Assembly (NCBI RefSeq): GCF_014648395.1
Contig: NZ_BMRA01000020.1
Coordinates: 1 to 51,718, forward strand
Length of the DNA stretch: 51,718 bases
From: Micromonospora fulviviridis
Lineage (GTDB): Bacteria; Actinomycetota; Actinomycetes; Mycobacteriales; Micromonosporaceae
Direction of reading: 5' to 3'
Position numbers and translations under genes: made by a program. Below the pieces are notes generated by a model. It was not told where the DNA came from. It ran no database searches and was given only the letters and a program-made list of their open reading frames with translations. This document shows positions 42,477 through 51,607 of the stretch, one piece after another. The stretch's first letter is position 1; each line of letters opens with the position of its first letter.

Positions 42477-44435
42477 TTACCAAGGGACGTGGTTGGATTC
42501 GGCGTTGCCGCCGGTAACCCAGTGGTCGGGGCCGTCAGCCGAGTAGCACAGGGTGCTGTCGGCGGCCCGGCCGTCGCCGCCGATGGTGAACGTCTGGTTG
42601 AAGAATCCGCCCGGGTCCACCGAGTCTCGGCACGTCACCGTCACCGACGAACCCGGCGCGAACCCCGACAGCACCACGCTGTACCAGGAGCCGTGCGGCG
42701 CGGCCCCGCCACGGGACAGATCGATGCGGGCCGGCGCGGGTGGAGGCGGCGGTGGGGCACCGCCCCAGCTGACGCGGTTGGATGCCACGGACCCGCTGGT
42801 AACCCAGTGGTCGGGGCCGTCAGCCGAGTAGCACAGGGTGCTGTCGGCGGCCCGGCCGTCGCCGCCGATGGTGAACGTCTGGTTGAAGAATCCGCCCGGG
42901 TCCACCGAGTCTCGGCACGCCACCGTCACCGACGAACCCGGCGCGAACCCCGACAGCACCACGCTGTACCAGGAGCCGTGCGGCGCGGCCCCGCCACGGG
43001 ACAGATCGATCCGCGGGTTCAGCGGCGGCATGCCCGGTCCTGAGTTGCTCGGCCGAGGGCCGGGCGTGGTGGGTCCTGGAACCGTCGGCGTGACCGGCTT
43101 GGCCGCAAGCTTAAGAGTGAACCGGCCCGGATAGTCCTTGCCCCAATCCGAGAAGAGGTCCGGCAGCTGCGGGAACGTTGCCGAGATGACGCCGGCCACG
43201 CCGAGGATGCGCATGAGCTTGCCGAAGATGCGCAGCCGCTCCATCGACTTCATGATCGTGGTCTCGGCCGACTTCGCGTACGCGCTTTCGCCGTAGAGGT
43301 CCATCGCCGCGGCGTAAGCCTTACCAGGGTCGACCAGGTTCGACAGTGTCTGCTGCACCAGGCATGCGATGAACTCCTTGCCACCCTCCCACGTCGGCAT
43401 GGGCAGCAGCGAAGCTACGCACTTGCGCATGATCACGACGGCGCCGTAGACGCCTTCGCCGAACGAGACGCCGAGCAGATTCAGCGCGACGGTTAGGCCC
43501 GCGCTGTAGCCGTCGATGTAGGCGTTGAACTGCTTCTGCTCGGCCGCTGAGGGTTGCCGGTAGCCAGCGGTGAACCAGCCGTTGCCGGGCAGCAGCACCT
43601 GGTCCATGTCATGACGCAGTGCGCCGTTCAGCACGCGGCGCAGCGCGTCGGGCTGGCCGTCGACCCAGACGTAGTCGCGCCCGGCGGGCACCTGCACCCA
43701 GGTGAGGAAGCGCCGATTGGACTGCACCTGAACCTCGGCGCGGGGCACCCCGGCGCTGTCGCTGTTGGTGATGGAGCAGAGGTGGACCAGCGTGGTGCCC
43801 TTCACCACCGAGCTCCACGGCGGCGCCGCAGGCTTCGGGCAATGCCGGGGGTCAGTGCGCTGGGTGACGAAGTCGGCGAAGGAGTCCCCCACAGAGCGGA
43901 GCCAATCGGGGATCGGGACCCAGCCGAGCAGGTTCGGCGAGAAGTCCTGCGTCTCCAGGACCAGCGCCCCATCTGCCGCGCGGGACATGGGCCGGACCTC
44001 CCACACGCCCGAGTCCGGCCGGTGCAGCGCCACCGGCACGGCGCCACCCGGTACCAGCCCGGCGGCCCGCGGGTCGTCAAAGATCACCCGCAGCGGCCTG
44101 GCCAGCGACGTGCCGACGAAGCTGACGTCGAGACCGACGTCGCTGGTGACGACGAAGTCGTTGCGCGGCTGGTCGGAACGCAGACTGGAGATCCGGACGG
44201 TGCCGGCCTTGGTGAAGCTACCGGCCGCGCCCTGCAGCCGGCCGACACCCGGCACGGCAACGTCGAGGGCGTCCGCGGGCGCGACCGTCACGTCCATCGT
44301 ATCGCCGCGTGCGCTGACCGCCGGTTGCGGTACCTCTTGCGCCGTCACCGGCGCTGCGGGCTCCTCAGTGGTGCAGGCGGCGGCCATGGCGCCGAGGATT
44401 AGAACTGCGGCGAGCCGAGCGGTCACCTTGCGCAT
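42477..44435 (-). CDS. Lipoprotein with duplicated C-terminal domain
   Basis: A secreted lipoprotein of about 652 residues. A signal peptide (VTARLAAVLILGAMAAACTT) ends in a lipobox before Cys. Residues 40-180 look beta-rich, the central part is helical with many aromatic and Lys residues, and a Pro-rich hinge (PGPTTPGPRPSNSGPG) leads to two nearly identical domains with IDLSRGGAAPHGSWYSVVLS, each with two Cys. Those domains read like beta-sandwich secreted modules. No enzyme motif is seen. ATG 44435 is preferred over 44480 because it begins the signal peptide; no strong ribosome binding site is visible. The repeat is supported by direct DNA repeats of 213 bp. Confidence 0.75.
   Translation of the reverse strand: MRKVTARLAAVLILGAMAAACTTEEPAAPVTAQEVPQPAVSARGDTMDVTVAPADALDVAVPGVGRLQGAAGSFTKAGTVRISSLRSDQPRNDFVVTSDVGLDVSFVGTSLARPLRVIFDDPRAAGLVPGGAVPVALHRPDSGVWEVRPMSRAADGALVLETQDFSPNLLGWVPIPDWLRSVGDSFADFVTQRTDPRHCPKPAAPPWSSVVKGTTLVHLCSITNSDSAGVPRAEVQVQSNRRFLTWVQVPAGRDYVWVDGQPDALRRVLNGALRHDMDQVLLPGNGWFTAGYRQPSAAEQKQFNAYIDGYSAGLTVALNLLGVSFGEGVYGAVVIMRKCVASLLPMPTWEGGKEFIACLVQQTLSNLVDPGKAYAAAMDLYGESAYAKSAETTIMKSMERLRIFGKLMRILGVAGVISATFPQLPDLFSDWGKDYPGRFTLKLAAKPVTPTVPGPTTPGPRPSNSGPGMPPLNPRIDLSRGGAAPHGSWYSVVLSGFAPGSSVTVACRDSVDPGGFFNQTFTIGGDGRAADSTLCYSADGPDHWVTSGSVASNRVSWGGAPPPPPPAPARIDLSRGGAAPHGSWYSVVLSGFAPGSSVTVTCRDSVDPGGFFNQTFTIGGDGRAADSTLCYSADGPDHWVTGGNAESNHVPW
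42513..42725. repeat. Direct repeat copy 1 in the lipoprotein gene
   Basis: Matches 42798-43010 at an offset of 285 bp, with a single mismatch found (CACGTCACC here, CACGCCACC there) over 213 bp. It encodes the last domain of the lipoprotein. The near identity implies recent duplication or ongoing gene conversion. Confidence 0.85.
42798..43010. repeat. Direct repeat copy 2 in the lipoprotein gene
   Basis: Partner of 42513-42725, encoding the penultimate domain. Copies are separated by 72 bp that encode a Pro-rich linker (GGAPPPPPPAPA). Confidence 0.85.
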
Positions 44436-45151
44436 ACGGCCATCCGATCGTCGAAGAGCAGGCGACGTCACACCTGCCATGCTTTCAGGGCCACCGCAGT
44501 CTCCCCGCCGGGTAAGAGTCGATACTGAGGGGCGACAGGTCTGACTCTAGGAATACGGGGCGGGCTTCACCATCCGTCACGCAGTTTTCACGATCGATGT
44601 TCGATGCTGTAAATGAGACGACCGTCTTGACGGCCGCAGCGTCGGGCGCACGGGTGCGGGCCGATCGACGTGCCGGTCCGACCGGTCGTACCCGCCGAAA
44701 GGCATGTCCCGGCAGATGATGCTTGGGCGCAGACCGTGCCAGGTAGCGCGAGAGCTCGGCATCGTGTGAAGAAGTCCAACACGAAGTCTCCAACCCTCAA
44801 CGAGGTTGAAATGGCGGCCCGCTTCGAAGCCGCGACCCGTAGATCCAAGTCTCCGGGTGGCGGTGGAGCCGCACAGCTCCGTTCGACTCTCAGGTCGCGT
44901 CTGAGGCGCGTCTGCGTCGCAGGGGAAGGACTCAGCATCCCGTGTTCGGCGCCCACGCAGGCGCGGGTCCTGGGGATGAAAGACCGTGCCAGCCGGCGCC
45001 AGCCCACCACGCGGTTCGAGAACAGTCCCGCACGGCGGCGAGCAAGAAGACGCCTTCGCCGCAGAGATGTGGGTGACGTCAAACGGTCACGGTGGAGATC
45101 GCCTTCTACAATGGTCGAATCCGTCGGCAGACGCAGCGGATCGGACGACGA
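44436..45151. other. Gene-free stretch with inverted repeat copy
   Basis: About 715 bases between divergent genes. It contains the left 93-bp inverted repeat (44903-44995) and no acceptable gene; the frames on both strands are Arg/Ser-rich and lack ribosome binding sites. The promoter for the membrane-protein gene is expected near 45000-45150. Confidence 0.45.
44903..44995. repeat. Left 93-bp imperfect inverted repeat
   Basis: Pairs with 46628-46720 in inverted orientation. Shared blocks include GAGGCGCGTCTGCGTCGCAG, GCATCCCGTGT, GCGCGGGTCCTG and GACCGTGCCAGCCG, with scattered substitutions and one single-base gap. The two copies bracket the membrane-protein gene and a gene fragment. Confidence 0.8.
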
Positions 45152-46186
45152 ATGATTCCGCGACCCCGCAAGCTCCGCGACCTCCGCAAGTCACTGGCCT
45201 GGTACGCCTTCGGGGCGGCCTGCCTCTCGGTGCTGCTGGTCGGTCTCCTGCTGACCTACCAGGATGGCCAGCTCACCCGCGACGCGGTCTTCTCTTCGGT
45301 CGGTCTTAACCTAATCGCGGCGGTGATCTTCGCCGTCGTCTTCTCGGTGGCCAGCAACCGGATCCAGGAGCGCAGCCTGGAGGAGAACCTCGCCGACGGC
45401 CTGGACGACCTGCGCCATGACCTGGTGGCGTCCCTGGCGGCGAACAACCGCAGCTTCCTGCCGTCGGCCAGCTATCCGGCATTGGATCCCGGTGCCAGCT
45501 TCGGCGACGCGTACAACCGCGACCTGACGCTCAGCCTGGAGCGGAGCAACACTTTCTTCTTTCAGGGCCCGAGTGCCCGGCTCGTCGCCGCCCGGCTGCG
45601 GAAGCTGCGGCACTACCCGCAGCAGATCAAAATCGTCATGCTGGATCCAGGGAACCGGCGCGCGATTGCCCGTCGGGCGGCTGATCGCGTCCTCTGGCCC
45701 GCGTCGCAGGGCCGGCCGGTCGCCGTCATCGAGGAGGAGTTGCGCGAAGAGTTGATCATCAACGTGGTCGCGCTCTTCGACTGCCGACAGATCTGTCCGA
45801 TCGAGCTGCTCTACCACGGGGACACTGCGGTCTACCGGTACGTGCTGTGCGACGAGGCCGTGTATCTCTCCTGGTACCACGGCCCTCGGTCCAGCGGGAT
45901 GGAGATGCCCGAGTCCTACCGGTTCGGGGTCCAGTCCTTCCCGTATCAGTCGCTGCGGCTCGACATGCTCCGCAAGTTCGAGATCTCGGACCGTAAGGTC
46001 CGGTTCGACCCCACCGACGACGACACCAGCCTCTGCACACACTTGACCCAACTCCTAGGCCAGCCGGTGGGGCCTGCCGACGTGGCCCGCTGGCGTGCCG
46101 CCCACGACGAGCAGAGTGAGTCGTTCAGCGGCTATCTCGACGAGCTCTACCGCCGGCTGCGCACCGGGCTTGAGGGCACCGACTGA
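45152..46186 (+). CDS. Two-helix membrane protein with large cytoplasmic domain
   Basis: A protein of about 344 residues. It has two membrane helices near the N-terminus (SLAWYAFGAACLSVLLVGLL and SVGLNLIAAVIFAVVFSVAS) and a soluble domain of about 260 residues with alternating strands (QIKIVMLDPGN, LIINVVALFD, VYRYVLCDEAVYLSWYHGP). I do not recognise the family. The layout (membrane pair plus cytosolic alpha/beta domain) resembles membrane effectors of defence systems, but no motif proves this. The start is not settled: ATG 45152 (MIPRPRKLRD) is used, and GTG 45092 would add 20 residues. It is flanked by inverted repeats. Confidence 0.6.
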   Translation: MIPRPRKLRDLRKSLAWYAFGAACLSVLLVGLLLTYQDGQLTRDAVFSSVGLNLIAAVIFAVVFSVASNRIQERSLEENLADGLDDLRHDLVASLAANNRSFLPSASYPALDPGASFGDAYNRDLTLSLERSNTFFFQGPSARLVAARLRKLRHYPQQIKIVMLDPGNRRAIARRAADRVLWPASQGRPVAVIEEELREELIINVVALFDCRQICPIELLYHGDTAVYRYVLCDEAVYLSWYHGPRSSGMEMPESYRFGVQSFPYQSLRLDMLRKFEISDRKVRFDPTDDDTSLCTHLTQLLGQPVGPADVARWRAAHDEQSESFSGYLDELYRRLRTGLEGTD

Positions 46187-46268
46187 CGTCGCCCGTCAGC
46201 GGTTGCGGGCGCGTTCGCCGGCGAGCCGGTCCGGACAGCCGAAGGATGCCCGACCGGCGGTGAGCGCG

Positions 46269-46556
46269 GTGAACATCAGGCGGGGGCGGGCTGCTGTCAA
46301 CGCCGGCGGTGTGCAGGTCAGCAAGGACGGGCGGAGCTGGCGGATCGGCGCCGCCGCCGACGTCGAGTGGATCGCCGGTCACACCACTGCCGGCATCTCG
46401 ATCACCACCGCCATCCCGCCGATTTTCGACGCCTACGCCACCACCCACCAGGCTGACGGCGTCACTGTCGCCGCCTATGAGCACGCCCTGGTCGAGGATC
46501 TCATCACACAGACCCTTCTCCGCCCGGGGCATCGGACGGGCCGCGGTCTTGGCTGA
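46269..46556 (+). pseudogene. Fragment of a conserved actinobacterial protein
   Basis: About 96 codons. The frame includes DVEWIAGHTTAGISITTAIP then PPIFDAYATTHQADG, a sequence style familiar from small uncharacterised actinobacterial proteins. No ribosome binding site is visible, the start is uncertain (GTG 46269 used) and the end (HRTGRGLG) looks like shifted-frame sequence, so it is called a probable remnant. Its function is unknown. Confidence 0.4.
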
Positions 46557-47503
46557 CGAGGCGACGGCTGCGGTCGCATCGGTAAGCCGGGTTGGCCGAT
46601 GCCGGGGGAGCGGGCTGGGAGCTTAATCGGCTGGCACGGTCGTTCGTCGCGCAGGACCCGCGCCCGTCTGGGCGCCGGACACGGGATGCCGAGCCTCCCC
46701 CTGCGACGCGGACGCGCCTCGGCGTACCGCGTCCTAATCAGGTGTCCCCGGTCCCGGGGCCCGAGATTGGGGAGCAGGTTGGGAGCAACCAGGGTTCACT
46801 GAACGGCGCTGAACGGCACCCAACGCAGCGGAACAGTGCTCGTCTGCACCCACCACCACCTGCGGATCCTCGTTTGGGCAGGTCAGAGTGGGTGCGGCGT
46901 CCTGCTCATGCTGTTCGTGCCCGTCCGGCACGCCGACGAGGCCGTCCGGGCGGTGCGGGCGGCTGAGATGCATGGTGACACGCGCCTGCCGCACCGGCTC
47001 TGTTACGGGCAGCGCTACCCGGCGGAAGGTGTCAACCCAGGTCGGGCCTGTGATTTAGGGATTCGTTGACCGAGTCGTGCTCTCCTCGGGCTTGTTGATT
47101 TACGCGGCTTCGGGCAGGAAACTCCACGGGACCTACCACGAACGTCGGATCCCTCGACTCGCCCTGCCACGCCGCCTTGTCGGGTGCCTGCGGGGTGCCG
47201 TGGACGAAGCGTTCGGGGCTGCGGGTATGTCGGCATGCGGACATCGGGCTTCTCCTCGTCGAGGGCACGCGCCAACATGAATAGATACGCGATTCCGAAC
47301 AAGGTGAATCATGAAAAGTCGTGGAGACGACGCGCGCATCTCGTACAGCCATGGATCTGATCGCAATCTCGCGAAGGCGCTGCAGGCGGAACTCCAGCCT
47401 TCGCGCGGCCCTGGTATCGACCACGGGCGCTACGAGTCTTACGAGACACCACAAACCTGTCGGCGTCGCCCGGCCTGTGGCTAACCATCAAGTAAGGCTT
47501 CCG
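46557..47503. other. Gene-free stretch of about 950 bases
   Basis: It contains the right inverted repeat copy (46628-46720) and short tandem words near 46800 (TGAACGGCGCTGAACGGC) that recall sequences near integration sites, but no gene, tRNA or terminator was identified. The open frames lack ribosome binding sites. The promoter of the TGT-like gene is probably in the last 150 bases. Confidence 0.45.
46628..46720. repeat. Right 93-bp imperfect inverted repeat
   Basis: Inverted partner of 44903-44995. It begins CGGCTGGCACGGTCGTTCGT on the plus strand. It is about 1.6 kb from its partner. Confidence 0.8.
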
Positions 47504-48916
47504 GTGACTCACGCCAGCAAGTTCGCTTTCCTTCCTAACCTGCACGAGACGACCTCCGACGCAAATTTCCGCACTGCACTCGGTCCGGCCGGCTTTTTGC
47601 TCAGCCCCGCTTACGCGACCGGGCCGAAGCGGGCACTGGCGGGTCAGCTCGCCGCCTTCGGGCTCGAGGTGCTCGCAGACAATGGGAACTTCACCCTCAT
47701 GGCTACTGCGTTCGACCGCCACAGCGCCCGCGTCCAGACGACCTTGGACGCGATCACCAACCGGATCGGTTTGCCGCTGACCGACCTAGACCCAGGCGCT
47801 CTCACGAGCGACGAGGCCGAGCAGTTGGAGAAGCTAGCCACCGACCTTAGGACTGAAGTCCTCGGTCTCTTGCCGACGCCCGAGGAGAGGCTCGCCAGCC
47901 AGTTGCGGATGTCCGCGACAGACGTCATCGGAGCAGAGGACCCGACGATGGCGCTGTGGATGCGTGCCGACCTCGAGCCAAACCTGCTGCCGTTCACGCG
48001 CACGTACTACCGGAGCCTGAATCATCGCGTATGCCAGGAGGCGATCAGGGAGATCGCAACTATCCCCAACGCGCTGCAGGGACGGTACTACACCGTGCTG
48101 TCAGCCAACTCGTACGACACCGCATGCGACGCCGGGCGCGAGGCGGCGAACGCCGGGGTCGAGAACATCGCGGTCGGTTTCGGTGCCTACATGGCCGACC
48201 GCAACTATGTGGGTCGGGTCCGGGTCAACGGACGGTGGCGCGCGCTGGAGGCTCGTTCCGCGGCGAAGTACTTGCGCACCCTGCTGGTGGCACATGGCAT
48301 CCAGCGCGGCTACGCCGAGGTAGCCGGCCACGCGCCGGCCCGGCTGCACTGCCTGGGCCTAGGCGCGCCCGTCATGGTCGCGCTCGTGGCCGTCCTGTCG
48401 GCCGACTGCGAGCAAGTCACCTTCGACGCCACCAGCCCCATCCTCGATGCCGCGAATGGGACGCTGTACACGGAAAAGGATGCGTACCTGAAAATCCGTA
48501 CCAAGGCAGTCGTCGACACCCTCCTCAGCGACGGCCGGCGTTCGTGGACCTGCCCTTGCCCGTTCTGCGCCGACTTCTTGGACCAGACCCCCCTTGCCTG
48601 TGGAGCGGACCGCGCGAGGCTTGGCCGCGGGCCTGCTACGACAGCCGATTTGCGACCAGGTGGGCGCCTCTACCACGCCATGCTGCTCTTCGCTGAGCCG
48701 ACCAGGCAGCCAGATCGCGGACGCGTGAGCCGGGCAAGGTCAGGACACAATCACTGGGTGCTCGCCAAGGTGTGCAAGCAGGCGTCTGCTGCGTACCGCG
48801 CCCGTGCCTTGGATGCGTTCGCCGCAGATGTGATCCAGGATTACCTGCGCCACTCCAACGCCACTCCCGCAGCGCAGGCAGTCGACCTCGGGTGGCGTCT
48901 GCTGAGAAGGTTGTAA
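47504..48916 (+). CDS. TGT-like protein (queuine/7-deazaguanine transglycosylase fold)
   Basis: A 470-residue soluble protein. It shows three landmarks of tRNA-guanine transglycosylases: LEVLADNGNF near residues 54-63 (the place of the SDSGGF loop, candidate Asp59); LHCLGLGAPV at 282-291 then VTFDATSP at 305-312 (compare YLMGVGTP and FDCVxPTR, candidate nucleophile Asp308); and CPCPFC at 350-355 with a later His near 415-417, the CxCxxC...H zinc site. The whole is larger and very divergent, so it is not the normal tRNA enzyme; DpdA-like DNA-modifying transglycosylases are the nearest concept. No other dpd or queuosine genes are nearby. GTG 47504 follows TAAGGCTTCC; ATG-like starts to 47321 add unlikely sequence. 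Confidence 0.7.
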   Translation: MTHASKFAFLPNLHETTSDANFRTALGPAGFLLSPAYATGPKRALAGQLAAFGLEVLADNGNFTLMATAFDRHSARVQTTLDAITNRIGLPLTDLDPGALTSDEAEQLEKLATDLRTEVLGLLPTPEERLASQLRMSATDVIGAEDPTMALWMRADLEPNLLPFTRTYYRSLNHRVCQEAIREIATIPNALQGRYYTVLSANSYDTACDAGREAANAGVENIAVGFGAYMADRNYVGRVRVNGRWRALEARSAAKYLRTLLVAHGIQRGYAEVAGHAPARLHCLGLGAPVMVALVAVLSADCEQVTFDATSPILDAANGTLYTEKDAYLKIRTKAVVDTLLSDGRRSWTCPCPFCADFLDQTPLACGADRARLGRGPATTADLRPGGRLYHAMLLFAEPTRQPDRGRVSRARSGHNHWVLAKVCKQASAAYRARALDAFAADVIQDYLRHSNATPAAQAVDLGWRLLRRL

Positions 48917-48944
48917 GGATGAAGGAGGGCTAACCTTCGTAGTT

Positions 48945-49801
48945 AGAGCTCCTAGCAAATAATCTAGGCACATTCGTCCCGTATGGATGATCGAGTAGAG
49001 TGTTCGGCCGTGAGGGGGGCGAGCAGCCGCCGTGGATCGTCTCGGACGAGATGGGTGTCGAGATCGAGCCGCTGCTTCCGCCCCGCCCACCGCGCAAGCA
49101 TCGGTTCCCTCGCCGCAAGCTGCTTGATGACCGCAAAGTGTTGTGCGCGATCTTGTTCGTGCTCTACACCGATCCAGTGGGAGTAACTGCCCCAGGAGCT
49201 CGGCTTAGGGTCGGGGATTACCTGTTGGCGGCGGTTGCGGGACTGGAACGACGCCAGCGTGTGGCAGCGACTGCACGAAGTTCCGCTGGGCAAACTCCGG
49301 GCCGCCGGGCAGCTCGACATGTCCCGGGCGGTGATCGATGGCTCCCACGTCCGAGCGCTCAGGGGCGGGCCCAAAACCGGTCCGGGCCCGGTCGACCGCC
49401 GCAAGCGAGGCTCGAAACACCACGTCATCACCGACGCCGACAGCATTCCCCTCGCCGTCAGCCTGACCGGCGGCAAACGCCACGACGTCACCCAACTGAT
49501 GCCCCTGGTCGACAAGATCCCGCCCCTGCGGGCCATCCGAGGACGGCTCCGACAATGACCGAAGCGGATCTACGCTGACCGCGGCTACGACTACGACTGC
49601 TACCGCCGCGAGCTGCGGGCCAAGGGCATCCCCCGGCCATCGCCCGCCGCGGCGCGTCCCCCACGGCTCAAGCCTCGGCACCGCCGCTGGTCATCGAGCA
49701 GACCATCGCCCTGCTGCACTGGTTCCGGCGCCTGCGCATCCGGTGGGAGATCCGCGACGACATTTACGAAGCCTTCCTCACGCTCAAAAAGTTAGGAGCT
49801 C
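48945..49801. mobile_element. Decayed IS5-family element with TTA duplication
   Basis: An 857-bp element with terminal inverted repeats that begin GAGCTCCTA at the left end and mirror it at the right (TAGGAGCTC ends at 49801). Both ends are flanked by TTA (48942-48944 and 49802-49804), the TNA target duplication of IS5-like elements. Its size suits the IS427-like subgroup. The transposase is broken. The right end falls inside a minus-strand gene. Confidence 0.8.
49000..49790 (+). pseudogene. IS5-family transposase, broken
   Basis: The transposase reads in pieces. Up to about 49171: WIVSDEMGVEIEPLLPPRPP then RKLLDDRKVLCAILFVLY. From there in a second frame: IQWE, a TAA (49184-49186), LPQELGLGSG, WRRLRDWNDASVWQRLHEV, IDGSHVRAL (DDE region), HHVITDADSIPLAVSLTGGK and RHDVTQL, to a TGA at 49556-49558. 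A third piece holds YADRGYDYD, and a last piece LHWFRRLRIRWEIRDDIYEA. At least two frameshifts and two stops make it inactive. Confidence 0.85.
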
Positions 49802-50079
49802 TTATGGATGCAGTCCCACAGGTCGTTGACGGCGTCACTCCACGGGCCGTTTTCTAGCCGGTCGGCCTCCCAGTTCACCTGCGCCTGTTCCCACTGCTCC
49901 TCGTTGGCCTCCCACACATGCTCGGCGGCATCTGCGAAGTTGCCGTTGCCCATGTCCCTCGCGTACTGCTTCCACGCGTCCTCCCAGCCGTCCATGCCGT
50001 CGGCCTTCTCCCGCAGCTCGTCGAGCTTGTCGTTCAGCTCCTTCCAAGCCTCGTACTTGTCGGTGCAGTCGTCAGACAT
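49792..50079 (-). CDS. Small acidic protein, C-terminus rewritten by the IS
   Basis: A 95-residue acidic helical protein (DDCTDKYEAWKELNDKLDEL, then NGNFADAAEHVWEANEEQWE), likely an alpha-helical bundle. I recognise no family. ATG 50079 has AAGGGGT upstream and overlaps the stop of the preceding gene by 8 bases, so it is translationally coupled. The last codons (Lys-Ser-Ser-stop) come from the IS terminal repeat, so the original C-terminus is lost. The lost part may have been long or only a few residues. Confidence 0.65.
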   Translation of the reverse strand: MSDDCTDKYEAWKELNDKLDELREKADGMDGWEDAWKQYARDMGNGNFADAAEHVWEANEEQWEQAQVNWEADRLENGPWSDAVNDLWDCIHKSS

Positions 50080-51607
50080 GGTCGTACCCCTTGGATGGAA
50101 CGGGCTTGTTGAAGACCACGTCACCGACACCGACGCCTTGGTTTGCGGTTGTCGGCGACAACTTTGTGCCCCTCCCCGGCGACCAGCGCAGGTTCAGAGC
50201 TCCCGGGGACAGCTCGACCCACTCCTGTGCTAGGGCGTACCACGCCATGACCCAGCCGTCTCGCTTGGCGTCGCTGAGGCTCATGCGCCCGACCCGCAAG
50301 ACCCGTTCCCCGGCCACGTCTGCCACGGTCCCAGTGGCGGAGAGGTATGCCCCGACCGTCAGGCCCTCGTGCCCGAGGTCGTGGTAGTCGGCCAGTACTC
50401 GGATGGGTGGACGGCTTCGTCCGACCCCCACGGAGACGGTTGTCGCTAGCTTGCGGCCGCCCTCGATCCGCGAGGCCTCCATGCGCTCGACGCGACCTTC
50501 GACGCGCAGCTGACGTTGGGGATCTACTGCGCCGTCAGGCAGGGCTGCCGCTGCGGCGAGCCGTTTGCTCGGCATGTAGGGCGGGGCGAACCGGGCTTCC
50601 CGAATCAGTTGGAGCGCCGGGTGCCGCCGGTCCTGTCGTTCGGCAGACGCGTGGGCCAAGTGGGCGGCCACGACACCGGCCCACGCTCGGCGCGCCAGGT
50701 GGAGGCCGTCAGCGCCGGTGCGGTGAAGCCGCAGCAATTGTGCGTTATATCGGCCGACCGCGGAGAGGGAGTCGACGGTCCGGGTGGCTTCCCCGAGCGC
50801 GATGGCGAGGGCTGTACTTGTCCTTACCGCCGAGGCGATGTGCTGGTCGGAGGCCGCTCGGAGCGCGGAAGGGTCTGCGGTTGTAGCCGCTGCGTGGATG
50901 GCCAGCTCTCCGCGCTCAAGCCGCATGGTCTCCTCCACCAGCACCGACTCCAGCGCGGCCGACACCCGCTCGAGGTTCGGTTGCGCCGCAGACGTCTGGC
51001 CGTAGGCGAGGTTGAAACTGGCCCAGAAGTGGCCGCGCATCCCGACCGACACCATGCCAAGTGCCGCCACACGCGCGACCGCGTGGGCGCCTTTCATCTT
51101 GGGCGGAGCCAAGCTGTCCACGTAGACCTGCTCCAGTGGCCCCGGTTCGCCGCTCTCGAGGAGTTCGAGCAGCGCCGGCAGCAGATCCCCCTTCGGCTTC
51201 TCATCCTTGATTCTGGCTGTAAGTAGGGCGATGAACTCGTGCCTCTTCGCGTCCGTCAGTCCGGCCACGGCACCAAGGACCGCATCGGCGGCCGCCGTCG
51301 CCTCCGCGCGAGGGTTACGGTTCCTCTGAGGGTCGGGCGCGAGACTCTCGGCGAGGGCCAAGGTTCCGGTTCCGTAGATCATGGCTGCCTGGGATTTAGC
51401 GGCCAGCCAGTCTGCGGCCCGTAGCTGTGCCAAGAGTTCGCCTACGCGCAGCGACTGGCCGATGGTTGATCGCGCGGACTCGGGTGCAGACCGCGGCGTG
51501 GGCACGGATTCCAACGGAGTCCTCCCCATGAGCTGATTCGGTTTCGGCTCTGCCTTTTCCGGATCGTGCTTCGCGAAAGCCCATATGTAGCGTACCGACG
51601 GCTTCAC
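50072..51607 (-). CDS. Hypothetical protein with possible C-terminal OB-like domain
   Basis: A 511-residue protein. The first 330 residues are mostly helical and alanine-rich (AAKSQAAMIYGTGTLALAES, then AALESVLVEETMRLERGE). The last part has LRVEGRVERMEASRIEGGRK and YLSATGTVADVAGERVLRVG, alternating strands that suggest a small OB- or SH3-like barrel. No catalytic motif, signal or membrane helix is seen. The start is GTG 51607, without a clear ribosome binding site, so it could be later. It is the first gene of a coupled pair with the small acidic protein. No function is proposed. Confidence 0.65.
   Translation of the reverse strand: MKPSVRYIWAFAKHDPEKAEPKPNQLMGRTPLESVPTPRSAPESARSTIGQSLRVGELLAQLRAADWLAAKSQAAMIYGTGTLALAESLAPDPQRNRNPRAEATAAADAVLGAVAGLTDAKRHEFIALLTARIKDEKPKGDLLPALLELLESGEPGPLEQVYVDSLAPPKMKGAHAVARVAALGMVSVGMRGHFWASFNLAYGQTSAAQPNLERVSAALESVLVEETMRLERGELAIHAAATTADPSALRAASDQHIASAVRTSTALAIALGEATRTVDSLSAVGRYNAQLLRLHRTGADGLHLARRAWAGVVAAHLAHASAERQDRRHPALQLIREARFAPPYMPSKRLAAAAALPDGAVDPQRQLRVEGRVERMEASRIEGGRKLATTVSVGVGRSRPPIRVLADYHDLGHEGLTVGAYLSATGTVADVAGERVLRVGRMSLSDAKRDGWVMAWYALAQEWVELSPGALNLRWSPGRGTKLSPTTANQGVGVGDVVFNKPVPSKGYDHV

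Noticed and set aside
46780..46840. Possible integration site near tandem TGAACGGC words
   Set aside because: No tRNA end, no second copy of a core sequence and no nearby integrase gene, so no att call can be supported.
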